The notes: a model not told the origin generated them from the sequence alone. DNA of 37,060 nt from Solirubrobacterales bacterium (GCA_947474595.1 CANJIV010000012.1:1-37060); one strand, 5' to 3'; shown: positions 6,632 to 15,722, counted from the first letter of the stretch. Program-made: numbers and translations.

Positions 6632-9529
6632 ATGTCGCAGACTCCAATCGCGCCTGACCTTGAGGCACTACTAAACGGGCTCAATGAGCCTCAGCGTGAA
6701 GCCGTCACCGCTGGCGACGGCCCGCTGCTGATCCTCGCTGGGGCCGGTAGCGGAAAGACTCGCGTCCTAGCTCATCGCATCGCTTACCTAGTTCGCAGTG
6801 GGGCGATCCGTGCCGATGAGGTCTTGGCGATCACCTTCACCAACAAGGCTGCCCAGGAGATGCGCGAGCGCGTAGAGCTCCTAGTCGGGAGTCGAACGAG
6901 GGCGATGTGGGTGATGACTTTCCACGCTGCCTGCGCACGGATGCTGCGGGCCGACGCGCATCGATTGGGTTATACCCGCCAGTTCACAATCTACGATCAA
7001 TCCGACGCGCGACGCCTAACTAAGCGCTGCCTAGATGCCCTTGATATTGATCCCAAGCGGTTCACTCCGGCGGCCGTTCATAACCAGATATCTGACGCCA
7101 AAAACAAGTTGCGCTCAGCCGCGGATTACCGTCAGATGGTCGGCTCCTTCTTCGAGCAGACCGTCGCTGATGCCTATGAGCAGTACGAGCGTGAGATTCA
7201 CCGGATGAACGCAATGGATTTTGATGACCTGCTCGTGCGCTCGGTCGACATTCTCCAACTCTTCCCCGAGGTGCGCCAGCGCTACCAGACAGCCTTTCGC
7301 CACGTTCTTGTCGACGAGTACCAAGACACCAACGCCGCGCAGTACCGCTGGCTGCAGCTAATCGCCGGCGAACACAAGAACCTCGCGGTGGTCGGCGATG
7401 ACGATCAGTGCCTGGTCGAGGGCACGCTAATAACGATGGCCGACGGTAGTAGGCGTCCAATCGAGCGGGTCTGCGAAGGAGATGAGGTTCACTCCTGTTA
7501 TGGCAGCGGAGAGTTTCGCCCTGCTCGCGTGAGCGCCGTGTTTAGTTCTAGGCGTGAAGTTGGGGTTGCGATTACCACGGTCGCTGGCCGGCGCCTAGTG
7601 AGTACTCCTGAGCACGTGCATTTCGCGGGATATCGGGTGGAGGCAGGGGCGAGTGGCGACCGGGCCTCTAGGGAGGCTGGAGCAGCGGTCGCTGGCTCCG
7701 AGGCGCTTACGCTGACGATCTGCGCAGAGAACAGCGCCATTACCCCAATCCACCGGCTATCGCTTGCTGGACGCGATCACTACGAAGCCAACTTCGCGAG
7801 CGTCGCACAGGCTTTTGCGGTGGCAGGCCAGATCGGCCGTGAACTCGACGTTTCATTTGAGTGCGTCGGGCGGTTTGGGCGCCAAGGTAGGGGCAGTCAA
7901 GCCAACAACACCCTCCCGTGTCTAGCTGCCAGTGCCGTGCGCCCGGGTATGGCGATGTTCACTGCCGAGGGCTCTTACGACGTTGTCAAGACGGTCCAAA
8001 GCGTCGCTCTAGAGGCGCCCGTCTATGACCTCAATGTCGAACATACCCACAACTTCATCGCCGCTGGGTTGGTCACGCACAACTCGGTTTACTCATTTCG
8101 GGGAGCCGACATACGCAATATTCTCGACTTCGAGAAGGACTTCCCAGACGCCCGAGTGATCAAGCTCGAGCAGAACTACCGCTCGACTCAGACAATTCTC
8201 TCAGCCGCTAATGCGGTGGTTGCCAACAATCATGGTCGCAAGGAGAAGGCGCTGTGGACTGACCTTGGGGATGGTGACCTAATCAAGGTACGCGAGCTCG
8301 ACGATGAGTACGCCGAGGCACGTTTCGTCGCCGGCGAGATCGCACGCCTGATAGACGAGGGAGTGTCGCGCACTGAGGTCGCAGTCTTCTATCGCACCAA
8401 CGCCCAGTCACGAGTTCTAGAAGACACCCTTGTGCGCGCCGAGATCGGCTACCAGGTGATCGGCGGTACGAAGTTTTACGAACGGGCCGAGATCAAGGAC
8501 GCGGTCGCTTATCTGACCGTGCTGACCAATCCCCAAGACCTCGTCTCGTTCATGCGAATCGCCAACTCTCCCCGGCGCGGACTGGGCCAAACGTCACTGT
8601 CGCGGGTTGCTTCCTATGCCAACACGATGGGCCTTTCGATCATGGAGGCAGCCGCCGATCCAGGCGCCATTGCGGGGCTAGGGACAGCAGCAGTTAAGTC
8701 TCTGAGTCGTTTTATGGCAACCATGGGAGTCCTAGCCGAGCGGATCGAAGGTGGCGCTGCGGTCGGCCAGATGCTCGAAGAGACGCTGCGTGAAACCGGC
8801 TACCTCGACGCCCTTGAAGCAGAGCGCACGATCGAGGCCCAAGGTCGATTGGAGAACCTCCAAGAGCTAATCGAAGTGGGACGTGAGTACGACGGTACGT
8901 CGGAGGAGCCGACCGTTGATGGCTTCCTGCAGCAGATCGCGTTGGTCGCTGACGTCGACTCGCTCGGTGACGATGAGGGTCTGGTCACGTTGATGACCCT
9001 CCACAACGCCAAGGGGCTTGAGTTTCCAATCGTCTTCATGATCGGATGCGAGGAGGGGGTCTTCCCGCACTCACGTGCTCTGGATGAGGGCGGCCTAGAG
9101 GAGGAGCGACGGTTGGCTTATGTCGGCATCACGCGAGCACAACGTGATCTCTATCTCACCAGTGCGCGTGCGCGCAACGTCTTCGGTGCGCGCACCTACG
9201 GCATCGCCAGTCGCTTTATCGCCGAGATTCCCGCTGACCTAACCGATCGTGAAGTGCACTCGATCGGCGGAGGAGGATGGCGGCCTTCGGGCCCAGCAAG
9301 CTGGGAGGGCGGATCGAGCGGGCAGGGTGGCGAGGGTAGCGGGAGTAGGCGCGTGCAGGCCGAGACGGGGGTGGGTGATTTCCGCATGGGACAGGATGTC
9401 TTTCACGCGGTTTTTGGTGACGGCGTAGTGACTGGCCTAGAGTCCGGCGGGATCGTTGTGGTGAGGTTTGCCAAGGACGCCACAGAGCGCAAGCTGATGG
9501 CTGGCTATGCGCCGCTGACTCCTCGTTGA
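6632..9529 (+). CDS. pcrA: PcrA/UvrD-type DNA helicase precursor with an intein
   Basis: A 965-codon precursor; about 740 aa would remain after splicing. SF1A helicase for repair and replication-fork maintenance. Landmarks: Walker A AGAGSGKT (36-43), the TFTNKAA motif, DEYQD (228-232), GDDDQ (255-259) interrupted by the intein, then SVYSFRGAD, ITRAQRDLYL near the C-terminal end of the motor, a Gly/Ser-rich linker, and a final small domain (DVFHAVFGDGVVTGLESGG) like the PcrA C-terminal domain that contacts RNA polymerase. The extein halves join in frame to restore the canonical motif III GDDDQSVYSFRGA. It is apparently a one-gene unit between cysE and folD. UvrD and PcrA are hard to separate by eye; the actinobacterial paralog UvrD1 is an equivalent name. 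Confidence 0.95.
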   Translation: MSQTPIAPDLEALLNGLNEPQREAVTAGDGPLLILAGAGSGKTRVLAHRIAYLVRSGAIRADEVLAITFTNKAAQEMRERVELLVGSRTRAMWVMTFHAACARMLRADAHRLGYTRQFTIYDQSDARRLTKRCLDALDIDPKRFTPAAVHNQISDAKNKLRSAADYRQMVGSFFEQTVADAYEQYEREIHRMNAMDFDDLLVRSVDILQLFPEVRQRYQTAFRHVLVDEYQDTNAAQYRWLQLIAGEHKNLAVVGDDDQCLVEGTLITMADGSRRPIERVCEGDEVHSCYGSGEFRPARVSAVFSSRREVGVAITTVAGRRLVSTPEHVHFAGYRVEAGASGDRASREAGAAVAGSEALTLTICAENSAITPIHRLSLAGRDHYEANFASVAQAFAVAGQIGRELDVSFECVGRFGRQGRGSQANNTLPCLAASAVRPGMAMFTAEGSYDVVKTVQSVALEAPVYDLNVEHTHNFIAAGLVTHNSVYSFRGADIRNILDFEKDFPDARVIKLEQNYRSTQTILSAANAVVANNHGRKEKALWTDLGDGDLIKVRELDDEYAEARFVAGEIARLIDEGVSRTEVAVFYRTNAQSRVLEDTLVRAEIGYQVIGGTKFYERAEIKDAVAYLTVLTNPQDLVSFMRIANSPRRGLGQTSLSRVASYANTMGLSIMEAAADPGAIAGLGTAAVKSLSRFMATMGVLAERIEGGAAVGQMLEETLRETGYLDALEAERTIEAQGRLENLQELIEVGREYDGTSEEPTVDGFLQQIALVADVDSLGDDEGLVTLMTLHNAKGLEFPIVFMIGCEEGVFPHSRALDEGGLEEERRLAYVGITRAQRDLYLTSARARNVFGARTYGIASRFIAEIPADLTDREVHSIGGGGWRPSGPASWEGGSSGQGGEGSGSRRVQAETGVGDFRMGQDVFHAVFGDGVVTGLESGGIVVVRFAKDATERKLMAGYAPLTPR
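7409..8083 (+). other. Intein (225 aa) in helicase motif III, no obvious homing endonuclease
   Basis: The in-frame insert begins with Cys (CLVEGTLITMADGSRRPIE, block A), has the block-B motif STPEHV with the conserved T-x-x-H (intein residues 66-69), a block F VYDLNVEHTHNFIAAG, and ends LVTHN (block G, His-Asn). The +1 extein residue is Ser. These are all the residues needed for class 1 splicing. It is longer than a minimal Hint domain (~130-150 aa). About 120 residues separate blocks B and F, and I see no LAGLIDADG or HNH motif in them, so a homing endonuclease seems lost or replaced. Base composition is like the host gene. Confidence 0.95.
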
Positions 9530-9561
9530 GGCGATCGCTGCCGTCTAGCCCGACTGCCCGT

Positions 9562-9567
9562 TACTCT
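9562..9567 (+). promoter_or_regulatory. -10 element (TACTCT) for folD
   Basis: TACTCT ends 7 nt before the ATG at 9575; same hexamer and spacing as before ilvC. Confidence 0.5.
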
Positions 9568-9574
9568 GAGTGTC

Positions 9575-10438
9575 ATGGCGCCAACCATCATCGACGGCAA
9601 GGCCGTTGCCCAGCGCGTGCGTGCCGAGGTTGCGCAAGGTGTTGCAGAGTTCTTTAAGCGCACCGGTCAGCGACCTGGATTGGCGACCGTACTTGTCGGC
9701 GACGACCCCGCTTCAGCGGTCTACGTCGCTAACAAGCGCAAGGCTTGCGAGGAAGTTGGCATTGAAGGCTTCCACCGCGAGCTCAGCGCCGATGCCAGTC
9801 AAGGCGAAGTAGCCGAAGTCCTAGAAGAGCTCAACGCGATGGCTGAAGTCAGCGGGATTCTCTTGCAGCTGCCCGCCCCGCAGCAGATTGACGACGACGC
9901 GATGGTCGCCTTAATCGATCCCGCAAAGGATGTCGATGGGCTCAGCGCGATCAACGCCGGGCTCCTTGCACAAGGGCGCCCTGGGTTGCGTCCCTGCACG
10001 CCGTCGGGCGTGATCGAGTTGCTAGACGCATATGAGATAGCGATCGAAGGCGCCCAAGCGGTGGTTCTAGGGCGCTCTCAACTAGTAGGGCGTCCATTGG
10101 CGGCACTGCTGATCGAGCGCAACGCAACCGTCACCGTCTGTCACTCGCGCACTCGCGATCTGGCTGGAGTCTGTGCTGGCGCTGACATCTTGATCGCGGC
10201 TGTTGGTGTTCCAAAGATGGTCACTGCGGAGTTCATCAAGCCTGGGGCGACCGTGATCGATGTCGGGATCAACCGCACTGAAGCTGGCCTAGTCGGCGAT
10301 GTCGACTTTCAAAGCGCCAAGACCCGGGCTGGAGCGATAACCCCGGTTCCCGGTGGCGTCGGACCGATGACGATCGCTTGTCTGCTGCGTAATACCCTCT
10401 TGGCGGCCCAGGAGGCCTCGGCAAGAGGCCTGCGCTGA
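9575..10438 (+). CDS. folD: Methylenetetrahydrofolate dehydrogenase/cyclohydrolase
   Basis: Bifunctional cytoplasmic enzyme that oxidises 5,10-methylene-THF with NADP and hydrolyses the methenyl intermediate to 10-formyl-THF, feeding purine and formyl-Met-tRNA synthesis. Diagnostic stretches are VYVANKRKACEEVGI with the catalytic Tyr and Lys, LQLPAPQQID, DPAKDVDGL, and the nucleotide-binding GRSQLVGRPLAALL. The C-terminal PGGVGPMTIACLLRNTL is the usual ending motif. Length is 287 aa, standard. A four-helix membrane protein follows 20 nt downstream with its own -10 box. Confidence 0.95.
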   Translation: MAPTIIDGKAVAQRVRAEVAQGVAEFFKRTGQRPGLATVLVGDDPASAVYVANKRKACEEVGIEGFHRELSADASQGEVAEVLEELNAMAEVSGILLQLPAPQQIDDDAMVALIDPAKDVDGLSAINAGLLAQGRPGLRPCTPSGVIELLDAYEIAIEGAQAVVLGRSQLVGRPLAALLIERNATVTVCHSRTRDLAGVCAGADILIAAVGVPKMVTAEFIKPGATVIDVGINRTEAGLVGDVDFQSAKTRAGAITPVPGGVGPMTIACLLRNTLLAAQEASARGLR

Positions 10439-10446
10439 GTTCGCGA

Positions 10447-10452
10447 TACGGT
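10447..10452 (+). promoter_or_regulatory. -10 element (TACGGT) for the 154-aa membrane protein
   Basis: TACGGT ends 6 nt before the ATG at 10459, favouring it over the GTG one codon upstream. Confidence 0.4.
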
Positions 10453-10458
10453 GGCGTG

Positions 10459-10923
10459 ATGGATCTCAAACGGCTGCGCGCAGGGGAGATGGTCATCGCC
10501 CTCGCCGGGATTGTCTTATTCGCTTCACTCTTCTTGGAGTGGTACGCCGTGGGGCCAACTAAACAGACGGCTTGGGAGGCCTTTGATCTACTTGATATCG
10601 GCCTCGTAATCACGGTCGTTTCAGCAGCAGCAACGGTCTTCTTTCAAACAACCCAGCGTGGCGTTGCAATACCAATCGGTGCGACCGTTATCACCACCTA
10701 CCTAGCGATCATCGCAACGGCATGTGTTGTCTATCGCATGATCGACCTCCCGGGCGACGGCGCAACGACTCAACTCTGTCTTGGCGCATGGGTCGGACTG
10801 GGCGCATCCCTAGCGATGATGATTGGCGGCTATCTATCGATGCGCCAGGAGGAGTCGGGATTTCTGCGCAGCCGGTCTAATGCCACGATTCCAATCCTGC
10901 CTGCTCCACCGGTTGAGCCCTAG
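10459..10923 (+). CDS. Four-helix membrane protein, unknown function
   Basis: A 154-aa protein with four clear hydrophobic helices. It starts MDLKRLRAGEMVIALAG, then LFLEWYAVG after helix 1, and ends in a soluble Pro-rich tail. Similar proteins (RLRAGE...LFLPWY near the N-terminus) are, as I recall, common in Thermoleophilia-type actinobacteria and have no known role. Its TAG stop is the first three bases of the TAGAAT box that precedes gatC. It may be cotranscribed into gatCAB, but nothing links it functionally. Confidence 0.75.
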   Translation: MDLKRLRAGEMVIALAGIVLFASLFLEWYAVGPTKQTAWEAFDLLDIGLVITVVSAAATVFFQTTQRGVAIPIGATVITTYLAIIATACVVYRMIDLPGDGATTQLCLGAWVGLGASLAMMIGGYLSMRQEESGFLRSRSNATIPILPAPPVEP

Positions 10924-10926
10924 AAT
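10921..10926 (+). promoter_or_regulatory. -10 element (TAGAAT) for gatCAB
   Basis: TAGAAT ends 8 nt before the gatC ATG and shares its first three bases with the stop codon of the preceding gene. Confidence 0.45.
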
Positions 10927-10934
10927 CTCCAATC

Positions 10935-11219
10935 ATGATCGACCGTGACGCAGTCCTACACGTAGCTGCCCTTGCGCGGCTGGAGCTCAACAGTGAAGAG
11001 GTAGAGCGGATGGCCGCTGAGCTATCAGCGGTTCTTGGCCACATCGAGAAGATCTCCGAGCTAGACCTCGAAGGCGTCGAGCCAACTTCGCGCGTGGTTG
11101 AGCTTGAGAACGTCTTGCGTCCCGACATCCCACAGCCCTCGCTGCCAGTGGAAGTCGCTCTCGCTCAAGCCCCGGCGGTCTCCGGCGGCGGTTTCAGCGT
11201 GCCGGGTTCTGGGGCATGA
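10935..11219 (+). CDS. gatC: Asp-tRNA(Asn)/Glu-tRNA(Gln) amidotransferase subunit C
   Basis: A small 94-aa subunit that wraps around GatA and stabilises the GatCAB complex. The N-terminal VLHVAALARLELNSEEVERM and a central EGVEPTS segment followed by LRPDIPQPSLP are characteristic. The last codons overlap the gatA start as ATGA, so the three subunits are translationally coupled. Confidence 0.93.
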   Translation: MIDRDAVLHVAALARLELNSEEVERMAAELSAVLGHIEKISELDLEGVEPTSRVVELENVLRPDIPQPSLPVEVALAQAPAVSGGGFSVPGSGA

Positions 11220-12652
11220 GCGAGATTCTTGACCTCACAGCTGCCGCAGCTGGTGCCGCAGTGCGCTCTGGCGAGCTAGGCGCCTCAGAGCTCTTTGAGT
11301 TCTACCGTCAGCGCGCCCAAGACGACCAACTCAATGCCTTTACATGGGTAGCCGAAGCGACTCCTGGTGAAGCCGCGATAGACGGACCGCTCAGCGGCGT
11401 TCCGCTCGCGGTCAAGGATCTCTTCTGCACAAAGGGGATTGTCAGTCAGTCAGGCTCGCGCATCTTGGAGGGCTTTCGTCCTCCCTACAGCGCCACTGTG
11501 GTCGAGCAGCTCGAGAACGCCGGCGCGCCGCTCTTTGCAAAGACCAACCAAGACGAGTTCGCGATGGGCTCCTCGAATGAGAACTCAGCCTTCGGTCCGG
11601 TTTTCAATCCGTGGGACGTTACGCGGGTTCCTGGCGGCTCATCGGGCGGTAGCGCGGCCGCCGTGGCGGCTGGGTCGGCACCGTGGGCGCTGGGCACCGA
11701 CACAGGAGGCTCGATCCGCCAGCCCGCTTCGTTCTGCGGCATCGTTGGGCTAAAGCCGACCTATGGAGCCGTCTCTCGCTACGGCATGATCGCCTTCGCC
11801 TCCTCCTTAGATCAAGCTGGCGTGCTGACCCGAGATGTCACCGATGCCGCGCTGCTCCTCTCTGAGATGGTCGGCCGCGATCCCCGTGACTCGACCTCTC
11901 TTGAGTATCCGGGGTCGCTGGTGCTGCCTACGGGGAGAGATCTCAGCGGCATACGGCTTGGCGTTCCGGAGGAGTTAACGGAGGGGGTCGAAGGAATCGA
12001 GCCTGGCGTGCGCGCCGTATTTGACGATGCTTTGCGCACGGCCGAGTCGATGGGCGCCACCGTTGAGACCTGCCGCCTGCCACACGCCCCGCACGCCTTG
12101 AGCGCCTACTACTTAATCGCACCTGCCGAAGCCTCAGCCAATCTATCGCGCTACGACGGAGTCCGATTTGGACTACGGGTTGAAGGCGATGGAGACCTAA
12201 AAGAGATGTATGAGCGAACTCGCTCGGCTGGATTTGGTCCGGAGGTCAAGCGCCGGATTATGCTCGGCACATACGCCCTTTCAAGCGGCTACTACGACGC
12301 CTACTATGGGCGCGCCCAACGCGTACGAACAAAGATCGCCGAGGACTTCAATACGGCCTTTGAGAGCTTTGACTTCATCGTCACCCCGACTAGCCCCAGC
12401 GTTGCTTTCAAGCTCGGTGCTAGGACCGCGGATCCGTTAGCGATGTACCTCAGCGACTACTTCACGGTTCCGATGTCGCTGGCGGGGATTCCTGCGATCT
12501 CTATCCCGGCCGGCTTAAGCGAGGGACTTCCAGTTGGCCTTCAGATCGCGGGGCCTGCTTTTAGTGAGCAACGGATCCTTGAGGCGGCATATGCCCTAGA
12601 GGGTGCATTTGCCTTTGACGCCAGTGGCGCTCGCAGGTCAGGCTCAAAATGA
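11216..12652 (+). CDS. gatA: Asp-tRNA(Asn)/Glu-tRNA(Gln) amidotransferase subunit A
   Basis: Amidase-signature subunit that releases ammonia from glutamine for transamidation of mischarged tRNA. The Ser-cisSer-Lys triad is visible: Lys in LAVKDLFCTKG, cis-Ser in GGSSGGSAAAVAAG, and nucleophile Ser in DTGGSIRQPASFCG. Length is 478 aa, normal. ATGA overlaps join it to gatC before and gatB after. Together they make the Gln-tRNA and/or Asn-tRNA supply route; no glnS or asnS lies in this window, but that says nothing about the rest of the genome. Confidence 0.96.
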   Translation: MSEILDLTAAAAGAAVRSGELGASELFEFYRQRAQDDQLNAFTWVAEATPGEAAIDGPLSGVPLAVKDLFCTKGIVSQSGSRILEGFRPPYSATVVEQLENAGAPLFAKTNQDEFAMGSSNENSAFGPVFNPWDVTRVPGGSSGGSAAAVAAGSAPWALGTDTGGSIRQPASFCGIVGLKPTYGAVSRYGMIAFASSLDQAGVLTRDVTDAALLLSEMVGRDPRDSTSLEYPGSLVLPTGRDLSGIRLGVPEELTEGVEGIEPGVRAVFDDALRTAESMGATVETCRLPHAPHALSAYYLIAPAEASANLSRYDGVRFGLRVEGDGDLKEMYERTRSAGFGPEVKRRIMLGTYALSSGYYDAYYGRAQRVRTKIAEDFNTAFESFDFIVTPTSPSVAFKLGARTADPLAMYLSDYFTVPMSLAGIPAISIPAGLSEGLPVGLQIAGPAFSEQRILEAAYALEGAFAFDASGARRSGSK

Positions 12653-14079
12653 CGACTTCCTACGAACCCGTTATTGGCCTCGAGATTCATGTGCAGCTGA
12701 GCACGAAGACCAAGATGTTCTGCGCCTGCGAACTCTCCTTCGGCGAGCAGCCCAATAGCCGGACCTGTCCGGTCTGCCTCGGCATGCCGGGAACCTTGCC
12801 CGTGGTTAACGCGCGCGCGATCGACTTCGGACTCTTGATCGGCCTAGCCTTGGGCTCTGAGATCGCTCCACGGTCGATCTTCCATCGCAAGAACTACTTC
12901 TACCCAGACCTGCCTAAGGGCTATCAGATCTCTCAGTTCGATATTCCGCTTTGCCTCGGCGGGCGCCTAGGGGAGGTCGCGATACACCGCGTACACCTCG
13001 AAGAGGACGCCGCCAAACTAACCCACCAAGGAACCTCTGGACGGATCAACGATGCCGACTCCAGCGTCGTTGACTTCAACCGTGGCGGGACCCCGCTGGT
13101 GGAGATCGTGACCGAGCCAGATATCTACTCAGCAGCACAAGCTCGTGAGTGGCTGACCCTACTTCGCACCACCCTGCGTCAACTGGGCGTCAGCGACGTC
13201 AACATGGAGGAGGGGTCTCTGCGCTGCGATGCAAACATCTCAATTCGCCCTGTTGGAGAGACGACGCTTGGCACCAAGACCGAGCTCAAGAACATGAACT
13301 CCTTCCGCTTCATTGAACGTGGCATCGACGCCGAGATAGCTCGCCAGGTGGCGCTTGTCGAGGCCGGCCAGACGGTTGCCCAAGAGACGCTGCACTTCGA
13401 TCCGGCCAGTGGCACCTTGACCTCCCTGCGGTCAAAGGAGGACTCCCACGACTACCGCTACTTCCCTGAGCCCGACCTGGTCCCGATCGTGGTCACCCAG
13501 GCGATGCTCGCCCAAGCCCACGCTGCCCTCCCCGAGCTTCCGGCCCAGCGTGCCCAGCGCTTTGAGCTTGACTTCGCCCTAACTGCCGAGATCGCTCGCA
13601 TGCTTGCCTTTCGCACCGAGCTGGGTGACTACTTCGAGGCCGCTGTTGGCAGCCGAGATTGTGACGATCCCGCGGCGATTGCCAGCTGGGTTACAGGTGA
13701 GCTGGTCGCCCGGCTTGGAGATGGTGATCCCGGTGACTCCAAAGTCACCCCGCAGGCGCTGTCGAAGCTGGTCGGACTCGTTAGCACCAAGCAGCTGACG
13801 TCTGGCGCAGGCAAGAGCGTGCTCGACCGTCTTGTCGCCGACGGCGGCGATCCGGCTGCAGTGATGGAGAGCGAGGGATTGGCGGCGATGGATTCAGGCG
13901 ATGAGCTCGCCGAAGCGGTCGCAGATGCGATCGCAGCCAACCCTGATGCAGTGGCCAAGCTGCGCGACGGCAAAGAGCAAGCGATCGGTGCCTTGATCGG
14001 GCACGTCATGCGCGAGACCAAGGGTCGTGCCGATGGCGGCGAAGTAACCCGCTTGGTGCGCGAGCAGCTGGGGCTCTAA
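12649..14079 (+). CDS. gatB: Asp-tRNA(Asn)/Glu-tRNA(Gln) amidotransferase subunit B
   Basis: tRNA-binding and kinase-like subunit that activates the mischarged residue with ATP. The start GLEIHVQLSTKTKMFCAC and CPVCLGMPGTLP give the zinc-site Cys pairs; HRKNYFYPDLPKGYQISQ and LEEDAAKL follow. The C-terminal ~150 residues are the helical and YqeY-like tail (IGALIGHVMRETKGRADG). Length is 476 aa, typical. It is the last gene of the gatCAB unit; the next gene begins 66 nt later. Confidence 0.96.
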   Translation: MTTSYEPVIGLEIHVQLSTKTKMFCACELSFGEQPNSRTCPVCLGMPGTLPVVNARAIDFGLLIGLALGSEIAPRSIFHRKNYFYPDLPKGYQISQFDIPLCLGGRLGEVAIHRVHLEEDAAKLTHQGTSGRINDADSSVVDFNRGGTPLVEIVTEPDIYSAAQAREWLTLLRTTLRQLGVSDVNMEEGSLRCDANISIRPVGETTLGTKTELKNMNSFRFIERGIDAEIARQVALVEAGQTVAQETLHFDPASGTLTSLRSKEDSHDYRYFPEPDLVPIVVTQAMLAQAHAALPELPAQRAQRFELDFALTAEIARMLAFRTELGDYFEAAVGSRDCDDPAAIASWVTGELVARLGDGDPGDSKVTPQALSKLVGLVSTKQLTSGAGKSVLDRLVADGGDPAAVMESEGLAAMDSGDELAEAVADAIAANPDAVAKLRDGKEQAIGALIGHVMRETKGRADGGEVTRLVREQLGL

Positions 14080-14145
14080 GAGGTAGGGAGATGCGTCAGC
14101 GCCAAAGGCCAGCAATCAGCGTCTCCGACACCATCTCCTGCTTGA

Positions 14146-15192
14146 ATGTGGCAGATGAACAGGGTTATTGAACACCGTGGTTTTCTCAGATCACTTCTTC
14201 CATTTGCCATCGTGGCGAGCCTAGCGATAGCAGCCGCTCCTGCCCAAGCAGGCCTTAACGCTGACCCTCCAGCTGACAACACGATTGCAGCCGGCGTTCG
14301 CGTCGGAGGGGTAGCAATCGGCGGACTAACTCGTGAGGTCGCCCGAACGACCCTTTACAAAAAGCTCTACCTGCCGATGCGTGCTCCTGTGCGGGTGCGC
14401 TCTGTCGGTCGGGTTCGCTATGTCTACGCTGCTGACCTGGGCTGGGACCTAGACCTAGATGCCCTGATCGCCAAGGCCTACCTCGCAGGACGTAGCTTGG
14501 GAGCACTAACTCAAATCAAAGCTAAGCCCAAGATAGACCTATCTTCGGTGCGTGAGTTCGTCGGACGGGTGGCTGTCGCAGTTCGCATTCGTACGCGCAG
14601 CGCGAAGTTCCACTACACCGTTAAGCGCGTCTGGATCACCCCACACCGCTCGGGACGTAGATTGGCTGACCAAGGAGCGCTGGCGACGACGGTAGTAGCG
14701 AGATTCTCCTCGGCGCGCGCCTCACGGTTGATCTTTTGGGGCACTGATCCGGTTGGGCCAGCTCGGCGCACGGTCGACGTAAGGCAGGCCAACAAGGTTT
14801 TCATCACGGTCTCAAAATCAGAGCGCCGCGTGCGCCTGTTCCGCTGGCTTCACTTAGTCAAGCGCTACAGGGTGGCTATCGGACAGCCAGGCTACCCGAC
14901 CCCCGAAGGCCTCTTTCACGTCTACAGCAAGCAGGTTGATCCAGCTTGGTCGGTCCCACGTGAGTCTTGGGCTGGAGACCTTGGCGGCAAGACTATCCCG
15001 GGGGGCAGCTTTGACAACCCGCTGAAGGCTCGCTGGATCGGCTTCGCTCCTGGGGTTGGCTTTCACGGCACCGCGGACGGCGGCTCGATCGGTAGCGCCG
15101 CATCGCATGGCTGTCTCCGTATGTGGATAGACGACGTAAAGGACCTCTATCGACGAGTGCCGATTGGCACGCCCGTCTACGTGACCTCTTAG
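14146..15192 (+). CDS. L,D-transpeptidase (YkuD) with VanW-type peptidoglycan-binding-like domain
   Basis: Exported cell-wall enzyme that forms 3-3 cross-links or attaches proteins to peptidoglycan. A basic start and hydrophobic signal segment (SLLPFAIVASLAIAAAPAQA) are followed by a PG_binding_4-like domain (VGGVAIGGLTREVART). The YkuD domain occupies about the last 120 residues, with active-site HGTADGG and SHGCLRM containing the catalytic His and Cys. Length is 348 aa. An ATG three codons downstream (14155) is an equally good start. The gene converges on the cupredoxin lipoprotein with 8 nt between stops. Confidence 0.92.
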   Translation: MWQMNRVIEHRGFLRSLLPFAIVASLAIAAAPAQAGLNADPPADNTIAAGVRVGGVAIGGLTREVARTTLYKKLYLPMRAPVRVRSVGRVRYVYAADLGWDLDLDALIAKAYLAGRSLGALTQIKAKPKIDLSSVREFVGRVAVAVRIRTRSAKFHYTVKRVWITPHRSGRRLADQGALATTVVARFSSARASRLIFWGTDPVGPARRTVDVRQANKVFITVSKSERRVRLFRWLHLVKRYRVAIGQPGYPTPEGLFHVYSKQVDPAWSVPRESWAGDLGGKTIPGGSFDNPLKARWIGFAPGVGFHGTADGGSIGSAASHGCLRMWIDDVKDLYRRVPIGTPVYVTS

Positions 15193-15200
15193 GCCAGTGG

Positions 15201-15635
15201 CTATTTAACGGTGAGTGTTCCCACCATGCCGGCTGCTTCATGTCCTGGAACTTGGCAGTAGTAGGTGTAGGTGCCGGCCTTGAGCGTGCCGTTGGCGGTC
15301 GCCGTGGCGCTGGTCTCAATCTGGGTCTCGAACTCCGTGTCCTTGATCGCGACGTTATGGGGGACTCCCGATGTGTTGGCCAGTGATAGCTCGATCGGGC
15401 CAGCCGTGGCAGTGGCGGTCGACTCAACGAAACGCAGCTGACCGTCGGGATCAGCGGTCAAGGTGACCTTCGAGGCGCCTGCGACTGGCGGCGCGGTCGT
15501 TGTGGACATGGCCTCGTCGGCCTCTGAGGCGGCTGGGCTAGAGCTCGTCGAAGACGATGAACTGCCGCCACAGGCACTGACTCCTAAAGCGATCAGGATT
15601 AGTGCGGCTAGCGAGATGCGCGTAATTGTGGTCAT
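15201..15635 (-). CDS. Cupredoxin (plastocyanin-like) lipoprotein
   Basis: A 144-aa exported protein. It has a lipoprotein signal with lipobox LGVSAC, then a Ser/Ala/Thr-rich linker to about residue 50, then a single cupredoxin domain. Copper ligands are visible as His in GVPHNVAIKD and Cys, His and Met in YYCQVPGHEAAGM, a type 1 blue-copper set. It probably works outside the membrane as an electron carrier or copper-binding protein. The ATG at 15635 has no Shine-Dalgarno; a TACTTG sequence 7 nt upstream is only a poor match to the local -10 box. It is divergent from a small membrane protein. Confidence 0.92.
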   Translation of the reverse strand: MTTITRISLAALILIALGVSACGGSSSSSTSSSPAASEADEAMSTTTAPPVAGASKVTLTADPDGQLRFVESTATATAGPIELSLANTSGVPHNVAIKDTEFETQIETSATATANGTLKAGTYTYYCQVPGHEAAGMVGTLTVK

Positions 15636-15709
15636 CGATCAAGTACAGCACAGTCGCACAGTCGGCCAGTCGATCTCGATCAACGACTGCCGACAGCGGG
15701 CCGACCGTC

Positions 15710-15715
15710 TACGCT
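15710..15715 (+). promoter_or_regulatory. -10 element (TACGCT) for the 60-aa membrane protein
   Basis: TACGCT ends 7 nt before the ATG at 15723. Confidence 0.4.
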
Positions 15716-15722
15716 ATTGGCA

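Noticed and set aside
7640..7940. Homing endonuclease motifs in the intein
   Set aside because: I looked for LAGLIDADG-like or HNH patterns between blocks B and F and found none convincing.
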